Shown here piece by piece: positions 36,316-45,802 of a stretch of DNA of 64,000 nucleotides (within the stretch, counting starts at the first letter, position 1; every line of letters starts with the position of its first letter). Where the stretch lies: the NCBI GenBank assembly GCA_947493265.1, contig CANLQL010000004.1, forward strand, positions 707,249 through 771,248, written 5' to 3'. The position numbers and the translations under genes were made by a program. The DNA is from an uncultured Litoreibacter sp. (GTDB lineage Bacteria > Pseudomonadota > Alphaproteobacteria > Rhodobacterales > Rhodobacteraceae). The notes under the pieces were generated by a model, which saw nothing but the letters and a program-made list of their open reading frames with translations, was not told the origin of the DNA and did no database searches.

Positions 36316-37152
36316 CTACACACCGTCGCGCAGCAGAACGATTTCAAGCCGGTTGTTCCGAAACGCCATCGTGTTGGATAGAAGCGGTTTTTGCTGACCA
36401 TAGCCAATGACCCGCTCCACCCGTTCAGGCGGCAGCGAATTTGCTTCCAGAAGCTCACGCATGACATGGGCCCGATCGACAGAGAGATCCCATGCGGGGT
36501 TATTGATCTGGACCTGACTATAGGTGCGGCTATGACCAGCAAAGGAGACCCTATTTTCGACGATCATCAGGGTATCACTTAACAGCTTCGCAATTTCGCG
36601 GAGTATTTCTGTGGGCCTGTCTGTTTCCGGTTCGAACAGCGGATCATCTTCAATGTCGAAAATTTCGATAACGACACCTTCGTCTGTCACGCGGGTAATG
36701 ATGTGCTCCAAAGCCATTTCAGCGACAAGGCTTTCGCCACCCTTGCCAGCCAGACCTGCCTGCACGGCTTTCAACAGCTCTTCGTCCGTCAGTTCTGCGT
36801 TCCCGACCGATGCATCTTCAGAGGTCCCAGATTCAACGTTGAGATCAAGATCAACGAACCCGCCAGAACCCGATTGAGACAGCGTTTTTTCGGACATGAG
36901 GCTGTCGCCTGAAAACGCGCCATCGCCGCCACCGGATACCCGCGCCACCGCAATTGTCGGGCTAAAGTAATCCGCCAGCCCCTTGCGCTGAGTTTCCGTG
37001 GTTGCATTCAAAAGCCACATCAACATGAAGAACGCCATCATCGCGGTCACGAAGTCGGCATAGGCCACTTTCCAAGCGCCACCATGGTGGCCGCCACCCG
37101 CGACCACTTTCTTGCGTTTGATAATGATAGGTCTTTGAGCGTCCTCAGACAT
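36316..37152 (-). CDS. motB: Flagellar motor stator protein MotB
   Basis: MotB anchors the stator to peptidoglycan and supplies the proton-carrying aspartate. The single membrane helix contains it (AYADFVTAMMAFFMLMWLLN, Asp about 33). The C-terminal OmpA/MotB domain shows RVSFAGHSRTYSQVQINNPA and VDRAHVMRELLEANSLPPER. The start at ATG 37152 is favoured by AAGGAA upstream. 278 residues. It is separated from motA by more than 10 kb, unusual compared with the common motAB pair. Confidence 0.95.
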   Translation of the reverse strand: MSEDAQRPIIIKRKKVVAGGGHHGGAWKVAYADFVTAMMAFFMLMWLLNATTETQRKGLADYFSPTIAVARVSGGGDGAFSGDSLMSEKTLSQSGSGGFVDLDLNVESGTSEDASVGNAELTDEELLKAVQAGLAGKGGESLVAEMALEHIITRVTDEGVVIEIFDIEDDPLFEPETDRPTEILREIAKLLSDTLMIVENRVSFAGHSRTYSQVQINNPAWDLSVDRAHVMRELLEANSLPPERVERVIGYGQQKPLLSNTMAFRNNRLEIVLLRDGV

Positions 37153-37224
37153 CACCGTTTCCTTGCATCTGCAGGATCGGGATAGCGACGGCTCGTGAAA
37201 GTCTGCTTAACGCTGAGCGAAAAT

Positions 37225-39108
37225 CTAGAAGATCAAGTTCAGCATCGTGAGAGAGACGATCAAAAACAAGATCGTCATGATCCCCCCGCTTTTGACGAAG
37301 TCGATCACTTTGTAGCCGGCCGGTCCCATGATCAGTGCGTTCACCTGATGGGTCGGGATGATGAAACTGTTGGAGGTCGATATCGCGACCGTCAGCGCAA
37401 AGACGGCTGGGTTCGCCCCTGCCGCCACTGCGATGGACACTGCAAGCGGCACCAGCAATACCGTGGCCCCGACATTTGACATGACCAGCGAGAAAACCGT
37501 TGCAAGGATTGCCACGCCAGCTTGCAACGCCAAGATCGACCAGCCATCCAGAAGGATAAGGATTTGTTGGGCGATCCACACAGCCGTTCCGGTGTTTTGA
37601 ACCGCCTGACCCAGAGGGATCAGGCTGGCAAGCAGGAATACCGTGTTCCAACCGACGGCCCGGTACGCCTCATCAATGCTCAGAACCCGGCTTAACATCA
37701 TGCCGACAGCGCCGACCAGCAAACACAATGACAACCGGATATCCGTAAACAGGATCAGTAAAATCGAGATCGCAAAGAACAAAAGTGCCCAGGTTACCTT
37801 TTGGGGGCGCAGCTCTTCCTGCGGAAAATCCGAGGTCACGACAATGAAGTCCTGATTGCGCTTGAGCCGCGCAAGGTTGTCCCATTTCGTGTGCGTGACC
37901 AACATGTCGCCGGGGCGGAATTCGACCAAGCCGATCTGCGTCGGCATATGTTCTTCCGTCGCAACATGGCTGAGCGTTTCTTCCCCACGGTGGATCGCCA
38001 GCAAGCTGAGGCCATAGGTTTTTCTCAGAACCAGTTCGCGCGGGCATTTGCCAACCAGCGCACTGTCGGGCGGGATGACGATTTCGGCGATACCGGCATT
38101 TGTTGTCGCAAATTCTTCCGCAAAGACATCCAACCTTGGGTGAATCCTGAGCTTGTATTTTTCGGCAAATTTCTGAACGACATCCGCCTTGCCGATGATC
38201 GCCAATCGGCACGGGGCGGCAATTTCAGCGGTCAGAATCTGGACCATGGAGATCTTGCCACGGTAATAGGTGGAAATGATGTAGAGCCCGCTTTCATGGT
38301 TAATGTCTGCCAGGATTTGTCCGACAAGCGGGCTGTTGGCGGGTACATCAACCTCAAACACATTCGCGTCCAGATCATAGACCCGTTTTAGGTAATCGGC
38401 GGTTCCCCGGCCCTTGGCCGCGTCAAGGCGCGTGGTATCTCCGGGCAGAACCCAGCGGCCCAGCAAGAGGAAATACAAGATACCGGTTGTGATCAGAGCA
38501 AGCCCAATCGGGGCGACGGAAAACAACCCAAATGGCTGCATCTGCTGATCGGCGGGCAACCCGGTATTCGCCGACAGGATCAGATCATTGAGCAAGATCA
38601 GCGGGGACGAGCCCACCATAGTCATCGTGCCACCCAGAATGGCGCAAAACCCCATGGGCATCAAAAGCCTGCCAAGCGGAATATTTGAACGCGCTGAAAT
38701 GCGGCTGACAACGGGGAGGAACAGCGCCGCCGCACCGACATTTTGCAGAAAGCTGGAGATAACGCCGACTGTGCCCGACACAATGGGCACAACCCGGGCT
38801 TCTTTGGTGCCGCCGTATTTCAGGATCGTTGCCGCCACCCGGTTCATCAATCCGGTCTTATCAAGCCCAGCCCCGACAATCATGACGGCGATGATCGATA
38901 TGACTGCGTTTGAGGCGAAGCCATCAAACAGATGATTTACATCGGCAAGGTCCTCCAGACCGGGCATGTAGCTGAGGATGCCGATAAGGACCAGGATCAG
39001 GATTGCAGATAGATCGATGCGCAGGAATTCGGAAACGAATAGAACAATTGTGAAGCCGAGGAGTGCGAGAACAACGCCCATCTGAAAGGTAAATATTATT
39101 TGTTCCAA
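37225..39108 (-). CDS. SLC13-family permease with RCK_C (TrkA-C) domains
   Basis: A 627-residue membrane protein with two hydrophobic halves flanking a soluble centre. The N-terminal half includes VGTVGVISSFLQNVGAAALF-type segments (SGTVGVISSFLQNVGAAALF) and SNIPLGRLLMPMGFCAILGG, the SLC13/CitT permease pattern. The centre (ADYLKRVYDLDANVFEVDVP ... PPDSALVGKCPRELVLRKTY) contains two RCK_C-type domains. Proteins of this type move anions such as sulfate or dicarboxylates with sodium; the substrate cannot be read from sequence. It is a single gene 72 bases from motB, same strand, probably independent of motility. Confidence 0.85.
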   Translation of the reverse strand: MEQIIFTFQMGVVLALLGFTIVLFVSEFLRIDLSAILILVLIGILSYMPGLEDLADVNHLFDGFASNAVISIIAVMIVGAGLDKTGLMNRVAATILKYGGTKEARVVPIVSGTVGVISSFLQNVGAAALFLPVVSRISARSNIPLGRLLMPMGFCAILGGTMTMVGSSPLILLNDLILSANTGLPADQQMQPFGLFSVAPIGLALITTGILYFLLLGRWVLPGDTTRLDAAKGRGTADYLKRVYDLDANVFEVDVPANSPLVGQILADINHESGLYIISTYYRGKISMVQILTAEIAAPCRLAIIGKADVVQKFAEKYKLRIHPRLDVFAEEFATTNAGIAEIVIPPDSALVGKCPRELVLRKTYGLSLLAIHRGEETLSHVATEEHMPTQIGLVEFRPGDMLVTHTKWDNLARLKRNQDFIVVTSDFPQEELRPQKVTWALLFFAISILLILFTDIRLSLCLLVGAVGMMLSRVLSIDEAYRAVGWNTVFLLASLIPLGQAVQNTGTAVWIAQQILILLDGWSILALQAGVAILATVFSLVMSNVGATVLLVPLAVSIAVAAGANPAVFALTVAISTSNSFIIPTHQVNALIMGPAGYKVIDFVKSGGIMTILFLIVSLTMLNLIF

Positions 39109-39323
39109 ATGTTCTCACCGGTCTCGTTTCGCGCACAGTGCTCGTTACTTAATCGGAAAACAGCCTAGGGGTTAATCTTTCTTTTCTAACCCACCCGTTT
39201 TTTCCGGGTTGTGACTTCGTGTTCTTTCGAATTTGCAGCCTGGGTTTCAAAATGTGGGTTTGGCGGCGCTTCGTCGTAGAAATTCGTGGACATGATTTTC
39301 TATTGGAAACATATTCCAATTTA

Positions 39324-39338
39324 GAACAAATAGTGAAC
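39324..39338 (+). promoter_or_regulatory. LexA (SOS) box of the imuA-imuB-dnaE2 operon
   Basis: GAAC-AAATAGT-GAAC is an exact match to the alphaproteobacterial LexA box GAAC-N7-GAAC. It lies 15 bases before the imuA start codon, overlapping where the promoter should be. LexA control of imuA-imuB-dnaE2 is established in Caulobacter and relatives. The AGGAGGG ribosome site follows at 39344. Confidence 0.85.
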
Positions 39339-39352
39339 ATATAGGAGGGTGC

Positions 39353-40078
39353 ATGGAAAACGATTCTTCATATGGGCAGGTTCTTCACCTGCCAAGACGG
39401 ACGCCATCGGGGCCCCGCATCAAAGCGGACCAAGCGGGTTGTCCGGCCCTGACAGACATCTTTCCGCTGCATCCGTTCGATCCTTCTGCAACCGGGTTCT
39501 TGCTGTCTTTGTTGCCCGAAACCACACGTCCGGCGCTGTGGATTCAGGATCGTGCCTCGCGGCAGGAAAACGGTCAGATATACGGGCCAAGCTTACCTGC
39601 TTTTGGGATGGACCGGCCCGTTTTACAGGTCCATGTCAGCCATCCCCGCGACGTTCTTTGGGCAATGGAGGAAGGGGCCGCCTGCGCGGGTCTGTCGGCG
39701 GTAATCGGCGAAATTCACGGTGCCCCGGCGGTACTGGATTTCACCGCAACCAAACGGTTGGCCATGCGCGCAGATGCCTCAGGCGTGCCGGTCTTTCTGA
39801 TCCGCTCGGGCGATCCCGGAGGTTTGAGTGCCGCGCGCGAACGGTGGCGCGTCGGAGCCTTGCCGTCGCAGCCAGATCCGCTGGACGTGCAAGCACCAGG
39901 CAAGCCGCACTGGGATGCAGACCTGTTTCGCGCCCGCACGCGCCGTCCCGGACGATGGCGTGCGCAGTATGACCCGGACGCAAAAAGAGCCGCAGATCGT
40001 CTCCGTCTGGTTTCCCGCACTGACGATCGAGCGTTGGAGGCGGGTGATCAGCCAATACCGCACCGCCCCCGGGCCTGA
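39353..40078 (+). CDS. imuA: SOS mutagenesis protein ImuA
   Basis: ImuA is a RecA-like accessory of the ImuB-DnaE2 translesion polymerase. The 241-residue protein shows the family middle part: VLQVHVSHPRDVLWAMEEGA, then CAGLSAVIGEIHGAP, and SGVPVFLIRSGDPGGLSAAR, ahead of VGALPSQPDP. No classic Walker A is visible, as is usual for ImuA. AGGAGGG just before ATG 39353 fixes the start. Its last 110 bases overlap imuB in another frame. Confidence 0.88.
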   Translation: MENDSSYGQVLHLPRRTPSGPRIKADQAGCPALTDIFPLHPFDPSATGFLLSLLPETTRPALWIQDRASRQENGQIYGPSLPAFGMDRPVLQVHVSHPRDVLWAMEEGAACAGLSAVIGEIHGAPAVLDFTATKRLAMRADASGVPVFLIRSGDPGGLSAARERWRVGALPSQPDPLDVQAPGKPHWDADLFRARTRRPGRWRAQYDPDAKRAADRLRLVSRTDDRALEAGDQPIPHRPRA

Positions 40079-41513
40079 GGTTGCAGTTGCCTTGTCGCGC
40101 GATGGTCCGCACGGACCAGTCATCCATGCCATCAATCAAACCGCGCGGGATCGAGGTATCACAGCAGAGGCACGCGTGGTGGATATGCGCGCAATCCATC
40201 CCGATCTGCATGTCGAAGAAGCCGATATAGCTGGCGACAAGGCCCTGCTGAGACGGCTTGAGCATTGGTCAAGGCGGTGGTGTCCCTGGAGCGTGCTGGA
40301 CACTGATGATGGGCTTATCCTGGATGTAACCGGCTCTGCGCATTTATTTGGGGGTGAGGCGGCTTTGCTGCACGACATTTGCAACCGCTTTGCGATGCAG
40401 GGTCTGACCGCACGGCTGGCAATGGCACCCACGCGTGGTGGTGCGCAGGCTTTGGCCCGGTTTGGCCCGCAGGGCTCCATCTGTACGCACACAGACCTGG
40501 CTGCGAAGCTCGGCCCCCTGCCCGCCCATGCTTTGCGGTTGGACAAGGCCACGGCACAGCTGCTGAACCGCTTGGGGTTGAAAACCATCGGGGCGCTCTG
40601 CGATGTTCCGCGCACGGCGTTGATGCGCCGCTTTGCAACCTTGCCCGAAGATCAAAACCCGCTGATCTTGCTGGACCGCGCTTTGGGACAGGCCGCGGAC
40701 CCTTTGAATGCCCCGCCTGACCCGCTGCAATTCATGGCGCGCTCCAGCCTGCCGGAACCTGTGATTGACCCGGTGCCACATCTGAAAAGCCTGGCCGAAG
40801 ACCTGTGCACACAGCTTGCCAAAGCGGAACAGGGCGCGCGTCAGGTGCAGCTGACAATCTACCGGATTGACGGGGAATGGCGCAGCGTTCAAGTGGCAAC
40901 CGCGCGGGCCAGTCGTGACCCGCTTCACCTTTTGCGCCTGTTTGACGGCAAGCTTGACGGGGTCGATCCCGGCTTTGGGTTCGATCTACTGACTTTTGAG
41001 GCGACACGGGTGGAACCTGTATCGTTGATCCAGGACAGGCTTGATGGCAAACGCGACCCGGACGCCGATATCGCCAGCCTGCTTGATCGGCTGACTGCAC
41101 GACTTGGCAAGGACAAAGTCACTTGGTCCACATGGTCACAAAGCCACAAGCCCGAGCATGTGGAAGCCCGAGTGCCTGCATTGCAAGGCGCGCCAGAGGC
41201 TCCATTGGTTCTGCCGCGTGCCCGGCCTATTCGGATCCTAACCCCGGCCGAAGAGGTCACGGTGATCTATGCTGTACCCGAAGGGCCGCCCTCGCAATTT
41301 CGCTGGCGTCGGGTGCTGTATAAAACGACGCGCTACGCTGGCCCGGAACGGATTGCGCCGGAATGGTGGAAAGACCGCCCCGGCAGCCGCTTGCGTGACT
41401 ACTACAAGATCGAAGTGCAGGACGGACGGCGGTTCTGGCTTTATCGTGAGGGTCATTTGCATGACAGGCGCGGTGACACGCCGCGCTGGTTTGTCCACGG
41501 GTTCTTCGCATAA
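39969..41513 (+). CDS. imuB: Translesion synthesis scaffold ImuB (Y-family-like)
   Basis: ImuB resembles a Y-family polymerase but serves as a bridge between ImuA, DnaE2 and the sliding clamp. The chosen start MTRTQKEPQIVSVWFPALTI is 514 residues; longer frames upstream are antisense-like overlap with imuA. Family segments are WSVLDTDDGLILDVTGSAHL, LRLDKATAQLLNRLGLKTIG and the C-terminal RRFWLYREG. It overlaps imuA by 110 bases, and dnaE2 begins on the last base of its stop (TAATG). Confidence 0.92.
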   Translation: MTRTQKEPQIVSVWFPALTIERWRRVISQYRTAPGPEVAVALSRDGPHGPVIHAINQTARDRGITAEARVVDMRAIHPDLHVEEADIAGDKALLRRLEHWSRRWCPWSVLDTDDGLILDVTGSAHLFGGEAALLHDICNRFAMQGLTARLAMAPTRGGAQALARFGPQGSICTHTDLAAKLGPLPAHALRLDKATAQLLNRLGLKTIGALCDVPRTALMRRFATLPEDQNPLILLDRALGQAADPLNAPPDPLQFMARSSLPEPVIDPVPHLKSLAEDLCTQLAKAEQGARQVQLTIYRIDGEWRSVQVATARASRDPLHLLRLFDGKLDGVDPGFGFDLLTFEATRVEPVSLIQDRLDGKRDPDADIASLLDRLTARLGKDKVTWSTWSQSHKPEHVEARVPALQGAPEAPLVLPRARPIRILTPAEEVTVIYAVPEGPPSQFRWRRVLYKTTRYAGPERIAPEWWKDRPGSRLRDYYKIEVQDGRRFWLYREGHLHDRRGDTPRWFVHGFFA

Positions 41514-44500
41514 TGCCCCTACAGGAAGGACATAAGCGCCGGACATTGGGGCATGAGGAAACTTTCACCCCGAACCCGAAAGCCCCTTACGTGGAATTTG
41601 GTCTGGCAAGCTGCTTTTCGTTCCTGCGGGCGGCCTCGGATGCGGTTGATCTGACGGCCACGGCCAACTTGCTTGGTTATGACCAGATCGGTATCGCGGA
41701 CCGCAATACATTGGCAGGTGTTGTACGCATTCATACCGAAGCCGAAAAGGCATGTGTCGGCCCTCTGATCGGGGCGCGCCTTGTGTTGATTTGCGGTGCA
41801 GAATTTCTAGCCTATCCGCAAGATCGCGACGCGTATGCGCGCCTGTCCACCTTGCTGTCCAAAGGCAAGATGCAGACGGTGGACGGAGATTGGCAAGACA
41901 AGGGCGAAACACATCTGACGCTTGAGATGCTGGCCAATCATGCGCAAGACCTGCATCTGATCGCGCTGCCCCCTGAGAACCTGGACCTGTTTGAGGCAGG
42001 CTTGCCGCGCCTGATCAAGGCTTTGCCCGGATTGCGTTATATCGGGGCGACGTTTCTGTATCGCGGGGATGACCGGGCGCGGATCAACCGCCTGGAAGCG
42101 TTGGCGCGTCAACACGGGCTTGCGATTTTTGCGACCAATGATGTGCTCTATCATGCTCCTGAGCGTCGGCCATTGCAGGATGTGATGGTCAGTATCCGCG
42201 AAGGCGTTACCGTACCGAAAGCCGGGTTCCTGCTGGAAGCCAATGCGGAACGGCACCTGAAATCACCTACCGAAATGTGTCGCCTGTTTGCCGAATGGCC
42301 CCATGCGATTGCGGCCACCCGTGCGTTGGCTGATCAGATTGTATTTTCGCTCGCTGATCTGAAATATGAGTACCCGCATGAGATCGTGCCCGAAGGCCGC
42401 ACCGCCCAGGCCGAGTTGGAACGCCTGACCTGGGAAGGGGCAGACATGCGCTACCCGGACGGTGTGCCCGAACATGTCGTGGCGACCATCAACAAGGAAT
42501 TCGGGCTGATCAAAAGCAAGAAGATCGCCCGGTATTTTCTGACAATCTACGACATTGTTCGCTTTGCACGCCAAGAGGCGGAGCCTCCTATTCTGTGTCA
42601 GGGGCGCGGGTCTGCCGCAAACTCTGCAGTGTGTTTTTGTCTGGGCGTCACCTCGGTCGATCCGAACGAGCATGACGTTCTGTTCGAACGCTTTCTCAGC
42701 GAAGAACGCGACGAGCCGCCAGATATCGACGTGGATTTTGAACATGAACGCCGCGAGGAAGTCATCCAGTATATGTATGACAAGTATGGCCGCCACCGTG
42801 CCGGGCTTTGCGCGACGGTGATCCATTACCGCCCCCGTTCTGCCATTCGTGAGGTCGGCAAGGCGATGGGCTTGTCCGAGGACGTGACCTCCAAGCTGGC
42901 CGGAACTGTCTGGGGCAGCTTTGAAGGCCAGATGGATGACAGCCGCGCCAAGGAAGCGGGGTTGGACCTGTCCGATCCGTATCTGCGCATGGTTTTGAAA
43001 CTGGCCAAGCAAATGATCGGGATGCCGCGGCACCTGTCGCAACATGTCGGCGGCTTTATCCTGACCGAACGCCCTCTGACCGAAATCGTACCCATCGGCA
43101 ATGGGGCCATGCCCGAACGCAGTTTCATCGAATGGGACAAGGACGACATAGACGCCTTGCACATCTTCAAGGTTGATGTGCTGGCTTTGGGAATGCTGAC
43201 CTGTATCGCCAAATGCTTTGATCTGCTGGAAGCCCATCACGGCGATGTCTTTGAACTGGCGACCGTGCCTGCAGAAGATACCGCGACCTATGATATGCTG
43301 TGCGAAGGCGACAGCCTGGGGGTGTTTCAGGTGGAAAGCCGGGCACAGATGGCGATGCTGCCCAAGCTGCGCCCGCGCGAGTTTTATGATCTGGTGATCG
43401 AAGTGGCGATTGTGCGTCCCGGCCCTATTCAGGGCGATATGGTGCATCCCTATCTGCGCCGTCGGCAAAGGATCGAGGCGGTGAATTACCCCGCCCCCGG
43501 CCCCGAACATCCGCAAGACGAACTGCTAAAAATCTTGGGGCGCACATTGGGCGTGCCGATCTTTCAGGAACAGGCGATGAAGATCGCAATTGATGCGGCG
43601 AAATTCTCCCCCGCCGAGGCCAATGAGCTGCGCAAGGCAATGGCCACGTTTCGGTCTCGTGGGACCATTGGCAAGTTGCAGGAAAAGATGGTCGGACGAA
43701 TGACTGCGCGCGGCTATGACCCGGTTTTTGCAGAACGGTGCTTCAATCAGATCAAGGGCTTCGGCGAATACGGCTTTCCCGAAAGCCACGCCGCCAGTTT
43801 TGCAAAGCTGGTCTATGTCTCAAGCTGGATGAAATGCCACTACCCGGCGGCGTTTGCCTGCGCGCTGCTGAACTCTCAGCCTATGGGGTTTTATGCCCCC
43901 GCCCAGATCGTGCGGGATGCGCGGGATCACGGGGTTGAGGTGCGGCCAGTGGATGTGAACTATTCGGATTGGAACAGCACGCTGGAACCCGGTGAGACAG
44001 GCTTTGCCCTGCGCCTTGGGCTGCGCCAGATCGACGGCATGCGCCAAGAGGCCGCTTTGCGCCTGATGGACCGACGCGATGCACCTTATGCGAATGCGGC
44101 CGAGCTGAAGTCGCGCGCAGCCTTGGACGCGGGGTCTGTACGAAAGCTCGCCGCTGCGGATGCCATGCGCAGTATGGGCATAGATCGCAGGCAAGCCCTT
44201 TGGCAAACGCAGGCACTGAAAGATGCCCCGGCCTTACCGATCTTCGATCACGCTGAGACTGATGCGTCAGGCCCCGATCCAGACGTGAGCCTGCCCAAGA
44301 TGCCACAGACCGAACATGTCGTGGCAGACTACCAGACCCTGCGCTTGTCGCTGAAGGCACACCCGATGTCCTTCTATCGCCTCAGTCTGCAAGGTCAGGG
44401 TTTTGCCGCAACGTCCGAACTGCCGAAGATGCGTCATGGGCAGCGCGTATCACTGGCCGGGTTGGTGCTGGTGCGCCAGAAGCCCGGCAGCGCCAAGGGC

Positions 44501-44824
44501 GTGTGCTTCATCACGCTGGAGGACGAGGCCGGGGTCGCAAACCTAGTGATCTGGCCCAATGTTTTCAAAAGCAACAGGGCGACGATTATGTCAGCGCGGC
44601 TGATGGTCGTGCATGGGCAAGTGCAAACCGATGGGCGTGTGATCCATGTCATCGCTGATCGGATAGAAGATCGCAGCGACAGGCTTGCGCGCCTGTCTGA
44701 GACCGAACTGCCGGAAACCACTGTGCGTGGTGACCATCCGACCCACCCGCTGCCCAGCCAGGTCGGTGCAAGGCGTCATCCCCGCAATGTGCGCATCATT
44801 CCAAAATCACGTGACTTCCATTAG
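41513..44824 (+). CDS. dnaE2: Error-prone DNA polymerase III alpha subunit DnaE2 (ImuC)
   Basis: DnaE2 is the polymerase of the SOS mutasome. The 1103-residue length is typical and shorter than replicative DnaE. The N-terminal PHP domain (YVEFGLASCFSFLRAASDAV, IGIADRNTLAG) is followed by the polymerase core with QGRGSAANSAVCFCLG, DEPPDIDVDFEHERREEV and HLSQHVGGFI, and an OB-fold near the end (RVSLAGLVLVRQKPGSAKGV). The start ATG overlaps the imuB stop. It is the last gene of the SOS operon. Confidence 0.97.
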   Translation: MPLQEGHKRRTLGHEETFTPNPKAPYVEFGLASCFSFLRAASDAVDLTATANLLGYDQIGIADRNTLAGVVRIHTEAEKACVGPLIGARLVLICGAEFLAYPQDRDAYARLSTLLSKGKMQTVDGDWQDKGETHLTLEMLANHAQDLHLIALPPENLDLFEAGLPRLIKALPGLRYIGATFLYRGDDRARINRLEALARQHGLAIFATNDVLYHAPERRPLQDVMVSIREGVTVPKAGFLLEANAERHLKSPTEMCRLFAEWPHAIAATRALADQIVFSLADLKYEYPHEIVPEGRTAQAELERLTWEGADMRYPDGVPEHVVATINKEFGLIKSKKIARYFLTIYDIVRFARQEAEPPILCQGRGSAANSAVCFCLGVTSVDPNEHDVLFERFLSEERDEPPDIDVDFEHERREEVIQYMYDKYGRHRAGLCATVIHYRPRSAIREVGKAMGLSEDVTSKLAGTVWGSFEGQMDDSRAKEAGLDLSDPYLRMVLKLAKQMIGMPRHLSQHVGGFILTERPLTEIVPIGNGAMPERSFIEWDKDDIDALHIFKVDVLALGMLTCIAKCFDLLEAHHGDVFELATVPAEDTATYDMLCEGDSLGVFQVESRAQMAMLPKLRPREFYDLVIEVAIVRPGPIQGDMVHPYLRRRQRIEAVNYPAPGPEHPQDELLKILGRTLGVPIFQEQAMKIAIDAAKFSPAEANELRKAMATFRSRGTIGKLQEKMVGRMTARGYDPVFAERCFNQIKGFGEYGFPESHAASFAKLVYVSSWMKCHYPAAFACALLNSQPMGFYAPAQIVRDARDHGVEVRPVDVNYSDWNSTLEPGETGFALRLGLRQIDGMRQEAALRLMDRRDAPYANAAELKSRAALDAGSVRKLAAADAMRSMGIDRRQALWQTQALKDAPALPIFDHAETDASGPDPDVSLPKMPQTEHVVADYQTLRLSLKAHPMSFYRLSLQGQGFAATSELPKMRHGQRVSLAGLVLVRQKPGSAKGVCFITLEDEAGVANLVIWPNVFKSNRATIMSARLMVVHGQVQTDGRVIHVIADRIEDRSDRLARLSETELPETTVRGDHPTHPLPSQVGARRHPRNVRIIPKSRDFH

Positions 44825-44838
44825 CGCAATGGCGCTAA
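44821..44838. terminator. Hairpin shared by convergent dnaE2 and metallo-hydrolase ends
   Basis: TTAGCGC / GCGCTAA, a perfect 7-bp stem with a 4-base loop, spans the 10-base gap and both stop codons of these convergent genes. It could stop transcription from both sides, but neither strand shows a T tract, so its action as a terminator is uncertain. Confidence 0.4.
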
Positions 44839-45719
44839 AGCTTATTCACAGGCACTTTCAGCGTCATATTACCTGCTTCATCTTTCGGCACCTCACCGGC
44901 CCGAATATTGACCTGCAAAGATGGAATGATCAGCTTTGGCATCGCCAGCGATGCGTCCCGTTCTTCGCGCATTTTGATGAACGCGTCGCGGGAGGCACCG
45001 TGGCCAACATGAATATTATTCGCTTTCTGTTCGGCCACAGTGGTTTCCCACGCAATCGCACGGCCGCCAGGACCATAATCGTGACACACAAACAGCCGCA
45101 CCTCATCGGGCAAGCTCAAGACCCGCGTGATGGAATCGAATAACTGGCCTGCATCTCCGCCCGGAAAATCTGCCCGCGCCGAACCGCCATCCGGCATAAA
45201 CAGCGTGTCCCCGGCAAAAGCGGCATCTCCCATTACATGCACCATACATGCCGGCGTGTGGCCCGGCGTGTGCAATGCAAAGCAGTTCATTTCACCAACC
45301 TTGTACGTCGCAAGATCGGTGAAAAGCATGTCAAACTGAGACCCGTCGCGTTGGAACTCCGTGCCTTCATTGAATATCTTGCCGAATGTCTCCTGCACCG
45401 TCTGAATATGCTCACCGATGCCGATCTTGCCACCAAGCTCTTGCTGAATATAGGGCGCGCCAGACAAGTGATCGGCATGGACATGGGTCTCAATGATCCA
45501 CTCCAGTTTGAGGTCATGGTCCTGAATGAACGCGATGATCTCATCCGCAGACGTATAGCTGAGCCGCCCGGCCGCATAGTCGAACTGCATGACCGCATCG
45601 ACGACAGCACAAGCGTCACTTGCGGGGTCCTGAACAACGTAGCTGATGGTGTTTGATTGCGCGTCAAAAAACGCGGTGACGTTTGGGGTCTGATCAAGTG
45701 AGACGGCTGGAATCGTCAT
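44835..45719 (-). CDS. Metallo-beta-lactamase-fold hydrolase, persulfide dioxygenase-like
   Basis: A 294-residue metallo-beta-lactamase-fold protein. The metal motif THVHADH is at about 78-84, with further ligands in HTPGHTPACMVHVMGDAAFA and AGDTLFMPDGGSARADFPGG. The latter pattern is typical of the ETHE1/Blh persulfide dioxygenases, which oxidise glutathione persulfide. Start 45719 is supported by GAAGGAGG; nine upstream codons are unlikely. It stands 84 bases after tetR on the same strand. Relatives are often beside a BigR-type ArsR regulator, which is absent here. Confidence 0.8.
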   Translation of the reverse strand: MTIPAVSLDQTPNVTAFFDAQSNTISYVVQDPASDACAVVDAVMQFDYAAGRLSYTSADEIIAFIQDHDLKLEWIIETHVHADHLSGAPYIQQELGGKIGIGEHIQTVQETFGKIFNEGTEFQRDGSQFDMLFTDLATYKVGEMNCFALHTPGHTPACMVHVMGDAAFAGDTLFMPDGGSARADFPGGDAGQLFDSITRVLSLPDEVRLFVCHDYGPGGRAIAWETTVAEQKANNIHVGHGASRDAFIKMREERDASLAMPKLIIPSLQVNIRAGEVPKDEAGNMTLKVPVNKL

Positions 45720-45802
45720 GAGGCCTCCTTCGTGAAACACGCGCAATTCTTAAGCACATGCTACTTCGGTTTTGCGCGTCTGAACAGAAAATTGGGCCAG
45801 TG

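Noticed and set aside
39149..39340. 63-codon minus-strand frame upstream of imuA
   Set aside because: Basic, unconserved-looking sequence without a ribosome site, overlapping the LexA box and the promoter region of imuA.
42263..43516. A 417-codon open frame antisense to dnaE2
   Set aside because: Shadow of dnaE2, which is intact and in an SOS operon; no domain or ribosome site seen in the antisense frame.
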